Position numbers and translations under genes: made by a program. Below, one piece after another: positions 26,349 through 34,293 of a stretch of 64,000 nt of DNA. This stretch comes from Micrococcus sp. (GTDB lineage Bacteria; Actinomycetota; Actinomycetes; Actinomycetales; Micrococcaceae). The stretch covers positions 296,136 to 360,135 of the forward strand of contig JASBVO010000002.1 of assembly GCA_029961105.1 (NCBI GenBank). The letters run 5' to 3'. A model generated the notes under the pieces. The model saw only the letters and a program-made list of their open reading frames with translations. It did not search any database and was not told the origin of the DNA. Every line of letters begins with the position of its first letter. Within the stretch, counting starts at the first letter, position 1.

Positions 26349-27728
26349 TCAGCGCCGGTCGGCGCCGACCGCGCGCCGGTATCCTGCGCCCCGGTGGTCC
26401 GCCGCCAGGTGCGGCCCGGCACCGGTCAACGCCTCGCGCAGGGTGGGACCGGACCCCTCGGCCACGAGTCCACGGCGCCGCAGTTCCGGGGAGACCAGGG
26501 CGGTGAACCGCTCCAGGTCCGCGGGGCGGACCGCGGCGGAGATGTTGAAGCCGTCGACGCCGGCCGCCTCCTGCCAGCGTTCGAGCTCGTCCGCCACGGT
26601 GGCCGGGGAACCGGCGATGACCGGTCCGCGGCCACCGATCGCGATGAACTCGGCCAGGTCCCGCACCGTCCAGGTCTTCTCCGGGGACAGCGAGGTGAAC
26701 GAGGCCAGGGCAGACTGGTTGGCGTCGGTGGCGACGTACTCGAGCGGGGCGTCCGGGTCAGCGCCGGCCAGGTCCACGCCGGTCCAGCCGCCGAACAGGG
26801 ACAGGGCGCCCTCGACGTCCACGTACCGGCGGTACCCGTCCAGCCGTGCCTGCGCCTCCTCGTCAGAGTCCGCCACCACCACCGTGGCCATGGTGAAGAC
26901 CTTGATGGCGTCCTCGGCCCGGCCTCGTTCCGCGAGCCCGGCCCGCACGCCGTCGGTCCAGCGGCGCACCAGCTCCGGGGTGTTGCCGATGAAGAAGATC
27001 GCCTCGGCGTGGTCCAGGGCAAACTGCTGGCCGCGCCGGGAGGCACCGGCCTGGAACAGGAACGGGGTCCCCTGCGGACCCGGGTGCGTCAGCGCCTGGC
27101 CGGGGACGGAGAAGTACGTCCCGTGGTGGTCGATCGGCCGCACCCGCTCCGGGTCCACGAACACGCCCGTCTCGGCATCGGCGCGCACCGCTCCGGGGCT
27201 GAAGGAGCCCTCGAAGAGCTTGTACATGACCTCCATGTACTCGTCCGCGCGGTCGTAGCGCTCATCGTGCGGCAACTGCCGGTCCATGCCCAGGTTGCGC
27301 GCAGCCGAGTCCTGGTACGAGGTGACCACGTTCCAGGCCACCCTGCCGCCGGTGACGTGATCGAGCGTGGCGAGGGTGCGGGCCAGCAGGTAGGGGGCCT
27401 CGTAGGTCACCGAGGCGGTGACGCCGAAGCCCAGGCGCTCGGTCACGGCCGCCATCGCCGGGACCATCACCAGCGGGTCCAGCACCGGGTACTGCACCCC
27501 GCCGCGCGCCGTGGCCGCGGTGCCCCCGCCGTAGACGTCGTAGACGCCCGGGATGTCCGCCAGGAACAGCGAGGCGAACCCGCCCTCCTCCAGCGTCCGA
27601 GCCAGGGAGGTCCAGTACTCCAGGGTGTCGAACCGGGAGACCCCGGACTCCGGGTGCCGCCAGAGCCCCGGGGACTGGTGCACCGGGACCATCATGTCGA
27701 AGGCGTTCAGCAGCATGGGGCGGGTCAT
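26349..27728 (-). CDS. LLM-class flavin-dependent monooxygenase (NtaA/SnaA/DszA type)
   Basis: 459 residues, the usual length for the NtaA/DszA/SoxA subgroup of bacterial luciferase-like monooxygenases, which use FMNH2 from a separate reductase to oxidize C-S or C-N compounds. Characteristic segments are MLLNAFDMMVPVHQSPGLWR, TLEEGGFASLFLADIPG, DHVTGGRVAWNVVTSY and FLFQAGASRRGQQFA. The start overlaps the stop of the preceding acyl-CoA-dehydrogenase-like gene by four bases. With the SAM riboswitch upstream, a role in using organic sulfur (sulfone, sulfonate or thioether) is the best inference. No reductase gene is adjacent. Confidence 0.87.
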   Translation of the reverse strand: MTRPMLLNAFDMMVPVHQSPGLWRHPESGVSRFDTLEYWTSLARTLEEGGFASLFLADIPGVYDVYGGGTAATARGGVQYPVLDPLVMVPAMAAVTERLGFGVTASVTYEAPYLLARTLATLDHVTGGRVAWNVVTSYQDSAARNLGMDRQLPHDERYDRADEYMEVMYKLFEGSFSPGAVRADAETGVFVDPERVRPIDHHGTYFSVPGQALTHPGPQGTPFLFQAGASRRGQQFALDHAEAIFFIGNTPELVRRWTDGVRAGLAERGRAEDAIKVFTMATVVVADSDEEAQARLDGYRRYVDVEGALSLFGGWTGVDLAGADPDAPLEYVATDANQSALASFTSLSPEKTWTVRDLAEFIAIGGRGPVIAGSPATVADELERWQEAAGVDGFNISAAVRPADLERFTALVSPELRRRGLVAEGSGPTLREALTGAGPHLAADHRGAGYRRAVGADRR

Positions 27729-29083
27729 GCGGTCGTCCTCCCGGAGGTCCCGTCCGTGGTGCGGCCGGTGGTGGTCCTCGCGTCGCCGATGGCGTTGAGG
27801 CCCTCCGGCAGGGTCCCGTTGATGAGATAGTCACCGAGGGCGCGGGCCCGGAAGGCGATCGGGTTGTGGGTGGCCACGGTCTGGGCGTTGCGCCAGTGCC
27901 GGTCCAGCCCCTTGGACGTGGAGGTGGCGGAGGCGCCCACCGTCAGGAACAGGTCCTGGGCGGCGCCCAGCGCCAGCTCCGGCACCGTGACCTGGGCGTG
28001 CTCGACGGCGATCTCGGACTCGTGCAGGGCCCCCGGCAGGGTGCCGGCGAAGTCCGGGGCATCGGCCCCGGCGTCGACGGCGGCCTGGATGCCGGCGTCG
28101 AGGGTCCGTGCAGCGTGGAGCACGGTGGCCTCGGCGGCGAAGGCCTTCGCGGAGATGCGCCCGGTGGCCTCCTGGATCAGCGGGTCCTCGCGGAACGGCA
28201 GCCCCAGCCCCGTGTTGAAGGTGCGCCTGCGGGCGGCGATGGTGGCCACGGCGTCGCGACGGGCCGCCCGGGCGATACCGGCCAGCACGGCCAGCAGCAC
28301 GAGCTGGAAGAAGGCGGCCTCGTGGACGGCCTCGGCGCTGCCCGCCGTCCGCTCCAGCAGGGCGTCCTCGGGGACCACGACGTCCTCGAAGAGGGCCGTG
28401 CCGGTGCCGGTGAGCTTCTGCCCGAAGCCGTCCCAGTCGTCCTCCAGGGTGACACCGGCGGCGTCCGTGGCGACGACTGCGAAGCGCCGCCCGTCCTGGC
28501 CGTCCAGGGCGGCCGAGACCCGGGTGTAGTCGGAGAAGACCGACCCGGTCGCGTAGTACTTCCGGCCGTTGAGCACCCAGCCGTCCTCGTTCCGGCTCAG
28601 CACGGTGTTCAGCGTGCCGAGGGCGTTGCCGCCCTTCTCCGTCGAGGCGTTGCCGACCGTCGCGCCGGCCAGCACCCGCGGGTACCAGGCGTCCTGGAGG
28701 CGGCGGGGCAGGAAGCGGAGGGACTCCACGAAGCCGAAGTGGGAGCGGTACAGGTGGGCGATGTTGGAGTCCGCCTCGGCCAGGTCGACCAGCAACCGGG
28801 TGAAGTCCTCGATGCTCACCCCCGGTCCGCCGTGGGCCACCGGGACCCGCAGGGTGCCGAACCCGGCGCGGTCCAGCCGCCGGACCTCCTCGAAGGGCAG
28901 CCGGCGGTCCAGGTCCCGCTGCAGCGAGCCGGCCGCGATCGCCTCGAAGGACGGCGCGAAGTACTCGCGCAGCCCCGCGTAGGAGGCGGGCAGGCCGTCG
29001 GCGAGGTTGACGGCGTCGGCGTCTGCTCCTGGCCGGGGGCGCTGTTCGGGGGTGATGGCCTTCTCGGCCGTGCTCTGGGACAT
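27725..29083 (-). CDS. Acyl-CoA-dehydrogenase-like flavin monooxygenase (DszC/SfnB type)
   Basis: 452 residues from ATG 29083, with GGAAGGA about eight bases upstream. It has the acyl-CoA dehydrogenase fold: LDRAGFGTLRVPVAHGGPG near the N-terminus, ADSNIAHLYRSHFGFVE, STEKGGNALG and a C-terminal helical domain ending ALGDYLINGTLPEG. DszC, SfnB and SfnC proteins of this type are flavin-dependent sulfur oxygenases or desulfurization accessory proteins rather than acyl-CoA dehydrogenases. The catalytic acyl-CoA glutamate could not be assigned. It is coupled to the LLM monooxygenase and led by a SAM-I riboswitch, pointing to scavenging of sulfur from organosulfur compounds. Confidence 0.85.
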   Translation of the reverse strand: MSQSTAEKAITPEQRPRPGADADAVNLADGLPASYAGLREYFAPSFEAIAAGSLQRDLDRRLPFEEVRRLDRAGFGTLRVPVAHGGPGVSIEDFTRLLVDLAEADSNIAHLYRSHFGFVESLRFLPRRLQDAWYPRVLAGATVGNASTEKGGNALGTLNTVLSRNEDGWVLNGRKYYATGSVFSDYTRVSAALDGQDGRRFAVVATDAAGVTLEDDWDGFGQKLTGTGTALFEDVVVPEDALLERTAGSAEAVHEAAFFQLVLLAVLAGIARAARRDAVATIAARRRTFNTGLGLPFREDPLIQEATGRISAKAFAAEATVLHAARTLDAGIQAAVDAGADAPDFAGTLPGALHESEIAVEHAQVTVPELALGAAQDLFLTVGASATSTSKGLDRHWRNAQTVATHNPIAFRARALGDYLINGTLPEGLNAIGDARTTTGRTTDGTSGRTTA

Positions 29084-29201
29084 TCGGCGGTCCTTCCGGT
29101 CACACCGAGGATTACCGGCAGTCACGCCCCGCACGTCAGTCCAGGGCTGGTCCGGCGGCAGCGGGGGACGCCGACGCGCAGACCGACTGCAGATCCGGGA
29201 T
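29084..29201 (-). promoter_or_regulatory. Leader between riboswitch and sulfur-oxygenase operon
   Basis: About 118 bases separate aptamer P1 from the start codon. The spacing leaves room for an expression platform, but I could not define a convincing terminator/antiterminator pair by eye. Confidence 0.4.
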
Positions 29202-29300
29202 CTCCATCGGTCCTGGCCTTAGCACCCGTCCATGGGGAGGTGATCCCCTCGGGTTGCTGCGGCGTCGTCGAGCCAGGTCTCTCAGCCGCTCTGGATGGTT
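29202..29300 (-). promoter_or_regulatory. SAM-I (S-box) riboswitch upstream of the organosulfur oxygenase operon
   Basis: Read on the minus strand: CCATCC, then GAGCGGCTGAGAGACCTGGC, GACGCCGCAGCAACCC, a hairpin with GGGGATCACCTCCCC, GGTGCTAAGGCCAG and CGATGG. P1 is CCATC/GATGG. Core sequence and P1 match the copy at 19341-19458 almost base for base, while the variable P4 hairpin differs. Confidence 0.87.
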
Positions 29301-29431
29301 ACCCGCCCACCGTAACAGCCGGGCACCGGCGGCCGGTGTCATGCCGGTCACACCAGGACACATGCCACGTCGCGCGACGCCACGTCACCCGGCCGCAGCG
29401 GGAAGGGGACACCACCTCGACGGCCTCGCAG

Positions 29432-30205
29432 CTACTGCGGTGCGGTGCCGGTGTCCCCCGTCCGGGTCATCGCCCCCGCCGCCAGCGTCACGCCGCTGTG
29501 GGCGGGATTGCCGTCGAAGTCCTCCTGGGACACGTCCACCACGGGGAAGCGGTCCAAGTCGACGCCGGACGGCACCGGCAGCGTGGTACTCCTGCCGGAC
29601 ACCGTGCCGAGAGAGATCAGCCGGCTGGCCTGCTCGTCACGCAGCCACACCTCGTAGTAGCCCTGCTCGGGCAGCTGGGTGACGTCGACGGTCAGTCGCA
29701 GGCCGCCGTCGGGCTCGGCGACCATCTCGGCCCGGCCCTCCACGTCCCGGTCCGTCACCGGAGCCAGGACCGCCTCGCCCACGGCCACCGGCCGGGGCGG
29801 CGTCTCCCGTTCGCCGTCCCGCGGGGCCAGCAGGCCGGCAACGACGGCGGCACCCGTGACCCCGACGACCAGTCCGGCGGCCGCGGCGGCAGCGATGACG
29901 GGCCACCGGCGGCGCTGTGTCCGGGGAAGGAACGTCACCGTGCCGTCGCCCTCGGGGACGGGGGCGCCGTCGTGATCCCCGCGCAGGCCCAGCTCACGGT
30001 CGATGCCCGCCCACACGCCCGCGGGCGGCTCGTGGAGCGTGATCGGTTCGGCGAGCGCGGACGCCACGCGTTCGGTCAGGGCCAGGTCCTGACGGCAGTC
30101 GGCGCAGGTACGCAGGTGTGCGACGGCTTCGGCGCCGGGTGCCTGGCCGGTGGCGATCGAGGCCAGGTCCTCCTCGGTCAGGTGCCGTTCCGCCGTCTCA
30201 GCCAT
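29432..30205 (-). CDS. Anti-sigma factor, RskA-like, zinc-binding
   Basis: 257 residues. The cytoplasmic N-terminus holds an anti-sigma zinc motif HLRTCADCRQD (about 30-40, H-x3-C-x2-C). One membrane helix (WPVIAAAAAAGLVVGVTGAAV) lies near 101-121, and the extracytoplasmic RskA domain contains LRLTVDVTQLPEQGYYEVWLRD. It should hold the partner sigma factor inactive at the membrane until a regulated proteolysis signal. The gene begins eight bases before the sigma-factor stop, so the pair is made together. Sortase and DUF4397 genes upstream suggest a cell-envelope regulon. Confidence 0.9.
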   Translation of the reverse strand: MAETAERHLTEEDLASIATGQAPGAEAVAHLRTCADCRQDLALTERVASALAEPITLHEPPAGVWAGIDRELGLRGDHDGAPVPEGDGTVTFLPRTQRRRWPVIAAAAAAGLVVGVTGAAVVAGLLAPRDGERETPPRPVAVGEAVLAPVTDRDVEGRAEMVAEPDGGLRLTVDVTQLPEQGYYEVWLRDEQASRLISLGTVSGRSTTLPVPSGVDLDRFPVVDVSQEDFDGNPAHSGVTLAAGAMTRTGDTGTAPQ

Positions 30206-30728
30206 CGTTCACCTCCAGCGCTGTTCGGAGCCGGGCCAGTCCCCGGTGGACATGCGACTTGACCGTGCCCAGGGGCATCCCCAACCGCTCAGCGATCTGT
30301 CCCTGCGTGAGGTCCTGGACGAAGGCCATCTTCAGGATCTCATCCTGGGGCGGCCCGAGCCGCTCCAGCGCATCGTGGACCACCACCCGGTCGATGACCT
30401 GCTCGGACAGCTGTCCGTCCTCGCGTTGACGCTGGCCGGCCGTCGCGTCCACCAGCTGGCGCTGGCGGTCCCGGGCGGCGAACGTGTCCGCGATGACCCG
30501 CCGGGTGATCCCGGTCAGCCACCCGCCCAGCGGACGGGTGGGGTCGTAGGCCTCCCGCGACCGCCAGGCCCGGGTGAACACCTGCTGGGTGGCGTCCTCG
30601 GCGTCCTGCCGGTTGGACAGCGCCGCCATGCACAGGGAGAACACCAGACGGCCATGCTGGTCGTAGGCCTCACGCATGGCGTCGGTGCTCCCCGCGGCGA
30701 AGCGTCGTGAGAGGTCGTCGCTGTCCAG
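30198..30728 (-). CDS. ECF-family RNA polymerase sigma factor (SigK-like)
   Basis: Region 2 (AYDQHGRLVFSLCMAAL, then DAEDATQQVFTRAWR) and region 4 (GQIAERLGMPLGTVKSHVHRGL) are intact. The first ATG is at 30677, but the conserved region-2 helix DLSRRFAAGSTDA lies upstream of it in frame. There is no ATG, GTG or TTG before a stop. GAGGAGGG stands four bases from a CTG at 30728, which I take as the likely start (176 residues); the conservative form is 30198-30677 (159 residues). It directs transcription of an envelope regulon and is controlled by the overlapping anti-sigma gene. Confidence 0.82.
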   Translation of the reverse strand: MDSDDLSRRFAAGSTDAMREAYDQHGRLVFSLCMAALSNRQDAEDATQQVFTRAWRSREAYDPTRPLGGWLTGITRRVIADTFAARDRQRQLVDATAGQRQREDGQLSEQVIDRVVVHDALERLGPPQDEILKMAFVQDLTQGQIAERLGMPLGTVKSHVHRGLARLRTALEVNDG

Positions 30729-30841
30729 CGTCCCTCCTCGATCGTGGTCCGGGCGGGCGGCGGTGGTTCATCGCGTCACCCGGGAACGGACCCGTGGCAC
30801 GGACTGGTTCCGAGGATACGGGGTGGTCCGGCGGATAGGGA

Positions 30842-31618
30842 TCAGTCCACTGCCTCTGCCACCACGATGATGTTGTCCGCATAGCTCTGCCTCTCCGGCA
30901 ACCACTGCCCGCCGCAGGTGACCAGGACCAGCCGTTCCGGTCCGGAGCGGGTGAAGTAGGGCGTGAAGTCCAGCCCGTCCTTGCCGAGCTGGTGCACCTC
31001 GGTGACCCGGTAGGCGTGCTGCTGCCCCGCTGCGTCCTCGACGCGGACCACCTCGCCCGGCTGCGCTTCCCGGAGCCCGTACAGCGGTCCCACGGGCGTC
31101 TGCGCCGAACCGGCGTGGGCGGCGATCACCGTGTTTCCCTCACCGTCGGCCGGGGCCGGACCGAACCGGTACCAGCCCGCCGTGGCCGCGTCCTCGGGGA
31201 TCTGCATCTGACCGCCGTCCGCCACCCCGGTCGGCACCACGGGGAGCTCGGCGCCGATCGAGGCGTACTCGACGCGGACCGGCGCCGGCCGTTCCGACGC
31301 CGCGGCTGCCGGGGCCAGGGTGGCCGTGACGACCGGCATCGCAGAGTCCGCGGACCCGGGTCCTGCGCTCGACCGGCCGGGCGACTCCGGGCCGGGCGTC
31401 TCCGGGCAGGTCACCGACGGCGCGGCGTCCCGCGGGAGCCGGGCGCCGCCGTCGGGAAGTGCGGCCGCAGCCGGTGCGGAGGAAGGGGACTCCATCACAC
31501 CGGCAGGTGCGCAACCGGTGCCCAGCAGGGCGGCTGCGGCCGCCAGGGCGGCGAGGAAGGCCCTCGCCGCCCTGGACCCACCCGGCCGTGACCGGCCGTG
31601 GCGGGTCGTCTCAGTCAC
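30842..31618 (-). CDS. Class E/F sortase
   Basis: 258 residues from GTG 31618, which overlaps the stop of the DUF4397 gene by eight bases. A membrane anchor (AFLAALAAAAALLGTG, about 20-35, with a lipobox-like GTGC) is followed by a Pro/Ala-rich stalk and the sortase barrel. Catalytic residues are visible: H168 in AAHAGS, C235 in LVTCGG and R243 in PERQSYADN. Sortases anchor secreted proteins to peptidoglycan. The coupled DUF4397 protein is the obvious candidate substrate, though it lacks a clear LPxTG or LAxTG motif. Confidence 0.85.
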   Translation of the reverse strand: MTETTRHGRSRPGGSRAARAFLAALAAAAALLGTGCAPAGVMESPSSAPAAAALPDGGARLPRDAAPSVTCPETPGPESPGRSSAGPGSADSAMPVVTATLAPAAAASERPAPVRVEYASIGAELPVVPTGVADGGQMQIPEDAATAGWYRFGPAPADGEGNTVIAAHAGSAQTPVGPLYGLREAQPGEVVRVEDAAGQQHAYRVTEVHQLGKDGLDFTPYFTRSGPERLVLVTCGGQWLPERQSYADNIIVVAEAVD

Positions 31619-32447
31619 GGACGGTCGCCTGACGACGGACGGCCGCCGTGGTCCCGGCCGCCGCGAGCAGCAGTGCGCCACCGGCCACCACCCACCACAC
31701 GCCCGGCCCCTGCGCCGGCACCTGGGTATTGCCGGTGGGAACACCATCCGGGGCGGAATGCATCCCGTTCACCGACTGCGTGGCCAGCGCCAGGGAGCCG
31801 TCCTCGGCCGAGCCCCAGGCATAGACGATCGTGGCGGCGCCCTCGGCGACCTCCACGTCGGTCGGACCGAGCACCGGGTCGCTCTCGCCCGCCACGGACA
31901 CCGCGGCCTCAATGGTGCTGGCCGGCAGGTCCAGGGACTCCTCATTCGGGTTCTCCAGCCCCGGGATGGCCACCTCGCCGTTGGCCCAGACGTCCACGGC
32001 CGGGGCGGCGGCCACGTGCCTGACCACCAGGCGGCCGTTGCCGGCCTCGAGCGCCGAGGTGTCGTTGACGAAGGCGGTCGCCGTCGGCTGGCCCTGGGCG
32101 TCGAGGTGGGCCACGGCCGTGTAGTCGCCACCGCCCTCCAGGCTCACGTCGACCGGACCGATGACGGGCTCCGAGTCGTCCTCGGCGTCCGATGCGGTCA
32201 CCGCGAGCTCGTAGTCGCCGGCGGGGAGCTCGAGCGGACCGGCCAGCTCGCCGGGCTTGAAGTCGTCCAGGGTGCGCTCGCCGTTGACGTACACGTCCAC
32301 GGTGGTGTCCGGAACGCCGTGCAGCACCGAGACCTTCGCGGTGTCCCCACCGGAGTCGTCGGTTCCGGCTGCGGCCGCGGGAAGAGCGGAGCCGAAGAAG
32401 GCCAGGCCACACGCTGCGGTGGCTGCCAGGGGAAGTGCCTTGCGCAT
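31611..32447 (-). CDS. Secreted DUF4397-domain surface protein
   Basis: 278 residues. A Sec signal peptide (MRKALPLAATAACGLAFFGS, cleaved after about ALPAAAA) is followed by two DUF4397 units, one starting VSVLHGVPDTTVDVYVNGE and the other VRHVAAAPAVDVWANGE. The C-terminus has a hydrophobic helix (WWVVAGGALLLAAAGTTAAV) and the basic tail RRQATVRD. This is the layout of a sortase substrate, but the segment before the helix reads NTQVPAQGPG rather than a standard sorting motif. The function of DUF4397 is unknown. It is cotranscribed with the sortase and lies near the ECF sigma pair. Confidence 0.85.
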   Translation of the reverse strand: MRKALPLAATAACGLAFFGSALPAAAAGTDDSGGDTAKVSVLHGVPDTTVDVYVNGERTLDDFKPGELAGPLELPAGDYELAVTASDAEDDSEPVIGPVDVSLEGGGDYTAVAHLDAQGQPTATAFVNDTSALEAGNGRLVVRHVAAAPAVDVWANGEVAIPGLENPNEESLDLPASTIEAAVSVAGESDPVLGPTDVEVAEGAATIVYAWGSAEDGSLALATQSVNGMHSAPDGVPTGNTQVPAQGPGVWWVVAGGALLLAAAGTTAAVRRQATVRD

Positions 32448-32675
32448 GATGTCGTCCTTTCAAGGGGCCCGTGCCGGGCCGTCCGGATGGGCACTGATGT
32501 GCTCACACCCCCTACTACCGGGACGGGCGCGGAAAGGTTGCAGGGAGAATGCGGTCCGCTGGGATGGGGCCCGCTCGGATGACGGCCCGTGGAATTGCGG
32601 GAATAGCAAGGCAAGATCTTCCGTTGGACCACCGGAGCCATGTGGCTGCCCGCGCATTCCGAGGAGAGGACCACA

Positions 32676-34199
32676 GTGTCGCCTGCCCCCGCCGAAGACC
32701 CCCAGCGGGGCACCGCCACCGAGTCCGCTCCCGAGGCTGCCGCCTCCACCGCTCCCGGCATCCCGCCCGCCGCGCTCCGCGCCATCTGGCTGCTGGTGGT
32801 CTCGGCCTTCGTGGTGATCCTCAACGAGACGATCATGAGCGTCGCGTTGCCGGAGCTGATGCAGGAGTTCAGCGTGGGGGCCGCCACCGCCCAGTGGATG
32901 ACCACCGCGTTCATGCTGACCATGGCCGTGGTCATTCCCGTCACGGGTTTCCTGCTGACCCGGCTGCCGTTGCGGACGGTCTTCACGATCGCCATGGTCA
33001 GCTTCCTGCTGGGCACCCTGCTGGCCGCCATGGCCCCCACGTTCCTCGTCCTCGTCCTGGGACGCGTGGTCCAGGCGGTGGGCACGGCCATCATGATGCC
33101 GCTGCTGTTCACCACCGTGCTGAACGTGGTCCCGGCCAGCCGCCGCGGCCGCACCATGGGGGTGATCTCCATCGTCATCGCGGTGGCTCCGGCCACCGGG
33201 CCGACCATCGGCGGGGTGATCCTGGACCTGCTGGACTGGCGCTGGATGTTCCTGCTGATGCTGCCGATCGCCACCCTGGCCCTGGTCCTGGGCGTGATGA
33301 TGATCCGCAACGTCACCGACACCCAGAGGATCCCGCTGGACGTGCTCTCGGTGGCGCTCTCCGGCGTCGGCTTCGCCGGCGTGGTGTTCGGCCTGAGCAG
33401 CATCGGTGCCGCGGCCGAGGGCGACGCCCTGATGCCGCCCTGGATCCCGTTGGTGGCCGGCGTCGCCGCCCTCGCGCTGTTCACGTGGCGCCAGCTCGCA
33501 CTGCGCGACCACGCCCTGCTGGACGTCCGGGCCTTCGCCGCCCCGGCCTTCACCATCGCCCTGGCCATGATGGTCATCGGCATGATGGCCATGTTCGGCA
33601 CACTGATCGTGTTGCCCATCTACCTGCAGAACGTCCTGGGCGAATCCACCATGGACACCGGCCTGGCCCTGTTGCCCGGCGGCCTGGTGATGGGCGTGCT
33701 CGGCCTGGTCGTCGGCCGCCTGTTCGACCGCGTCGGAGCCCGTCCGCTGGTGATCCCCGGGACCGCGATCGTCTCCGCGGCGCTGTGGGGCATGACCACG
33801 CTGACCGCCCAGACGTCCCTGGGCACGGTCATCGCCTGGCACGTGGTCCTCAATGCCGGCCTGTCCTTCATGTTCGGCCCGCTGATGACCTCGGCCCTGG
33901 GCGCCCTGCCGCGCCGGCTGTACTCGCACGGCAGCGCCCTGCTGTCCACCCTCCAGCAGGTGGCCGGGGCAGCGGGCACCGCGCTGTTCATCACCGTCAT
34001 GACGACGGCGACCATCGCCGGGGCCTCCACCGGCACCGAGCCGACGGTCGCCCTGATGGACGGCATCCACAACGCGATGGTCTGGGGCGCCCTCATCTCG
34101 CTGGTGGCGTTCGCGGGCTCCTTCGTCGTCCGCTCCACGCCCGCCGAGGAGGACCCCTCGCAGGCAGCCGCCCCGGCACCCGCCGCCGTCGACGCCTGA
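32676..34199 (+). CDS. MFS multidrug exporter, DHA2 (14-helix) family
   Basis: 507 residues. GAGGAGAGGA lies five bases before GTG 32676, preferred over an earlier ATG at 32640. About 14 hydrophobic segments follow a disordered N-terminus. DHA2 markers: VVILNETIMSVALPELMQEF in helix 1, QWMTTAFMLTMAVVIPVTGF in helix 2 and GRVVQAVGTAIMMPLL in helix 4. The antiporter motif C-like region is VIAVAPATGPTIGGVILD. Such proteins expel cationic or lipophilic compounds in exchange for protons. No dedicated regulator is adjacent; it diverges from the DUF4397 gene. Confidence 0.88.
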   Translation: MSPAPAEDPQRGTATESAPEAAASTAPGIPPAALRAIWLLVVSAFVVILNETIMSVALPELMQEFSVGAATAQWMTTAFMLTMAVVIPVTGFLLTRLPLRTVFTIAMVSFLLGTLLAAMAPTFLVLVLGRVVQAVGTAIMMPLLFTTVLNVVPASRRGRTMGVISIVIAVAPATGPTIGGVILDLLDWRWMFLLMLPIATLALVLGVMMIRNVTDTQRIPLDVLSVALSGVGFAGVVFGLSSIGAAAEGDALMPPWIPLVAGVAALALFTWRQLALRDHALLDVRAFAAPAFTIALAMMVIGMMAMFGTLIVLPIYLQNVLGESTMDTGLALLPGGLVMGVLGLVVGRLFDRVGARPLVIPGTAIVSAALWGMTTLTAQTSLGTVIAWHVVLNAGLSFMFGPLMTSALGALPRRLYSHGSALLSTLQQVAGAAGTALFITVMTTATIAGASTGTEPTVALMDGIHNAMVWGALISLVAFAGSFVVRSTPAEEDPSQAAAPAPAAVDA

Positions 34200-34210
34200 T
34201 CCCCCAGCCG

Positions 34211-34284
34211 GCATCTGGCGGTCAATAGACGACGTGAAATCCCCGGATTCCGGGCTGGGGCGTCATCTATTGACCGCCAGATGC
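34211..34284. repeat. Long inverted repeat between convergent genes
   Basis: Arms of 24 bases (34211-34234 and 34261-34284, starting GCATCTGGCGGTCAATAGA) pair with one mismatch around a 26-base loop that itself holds CCCCGGATTCCGGG. It is AT-richer than its surroundings. It can end transcription from both sides, but its size and symmetry also fit a small non-autonomous mobile repeat. Confidence 0.6.
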
Positions 34285-34293
34285 ACGGGGTGG

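Noticed and set aside
30842..31747. Longer sortase starting at 31747
   Set aside because: The added Arg/Pro-rich residues are the antisense-frame shadow of the DUF4397 gene; GTG 31618 with the overlapping stop is the better start.
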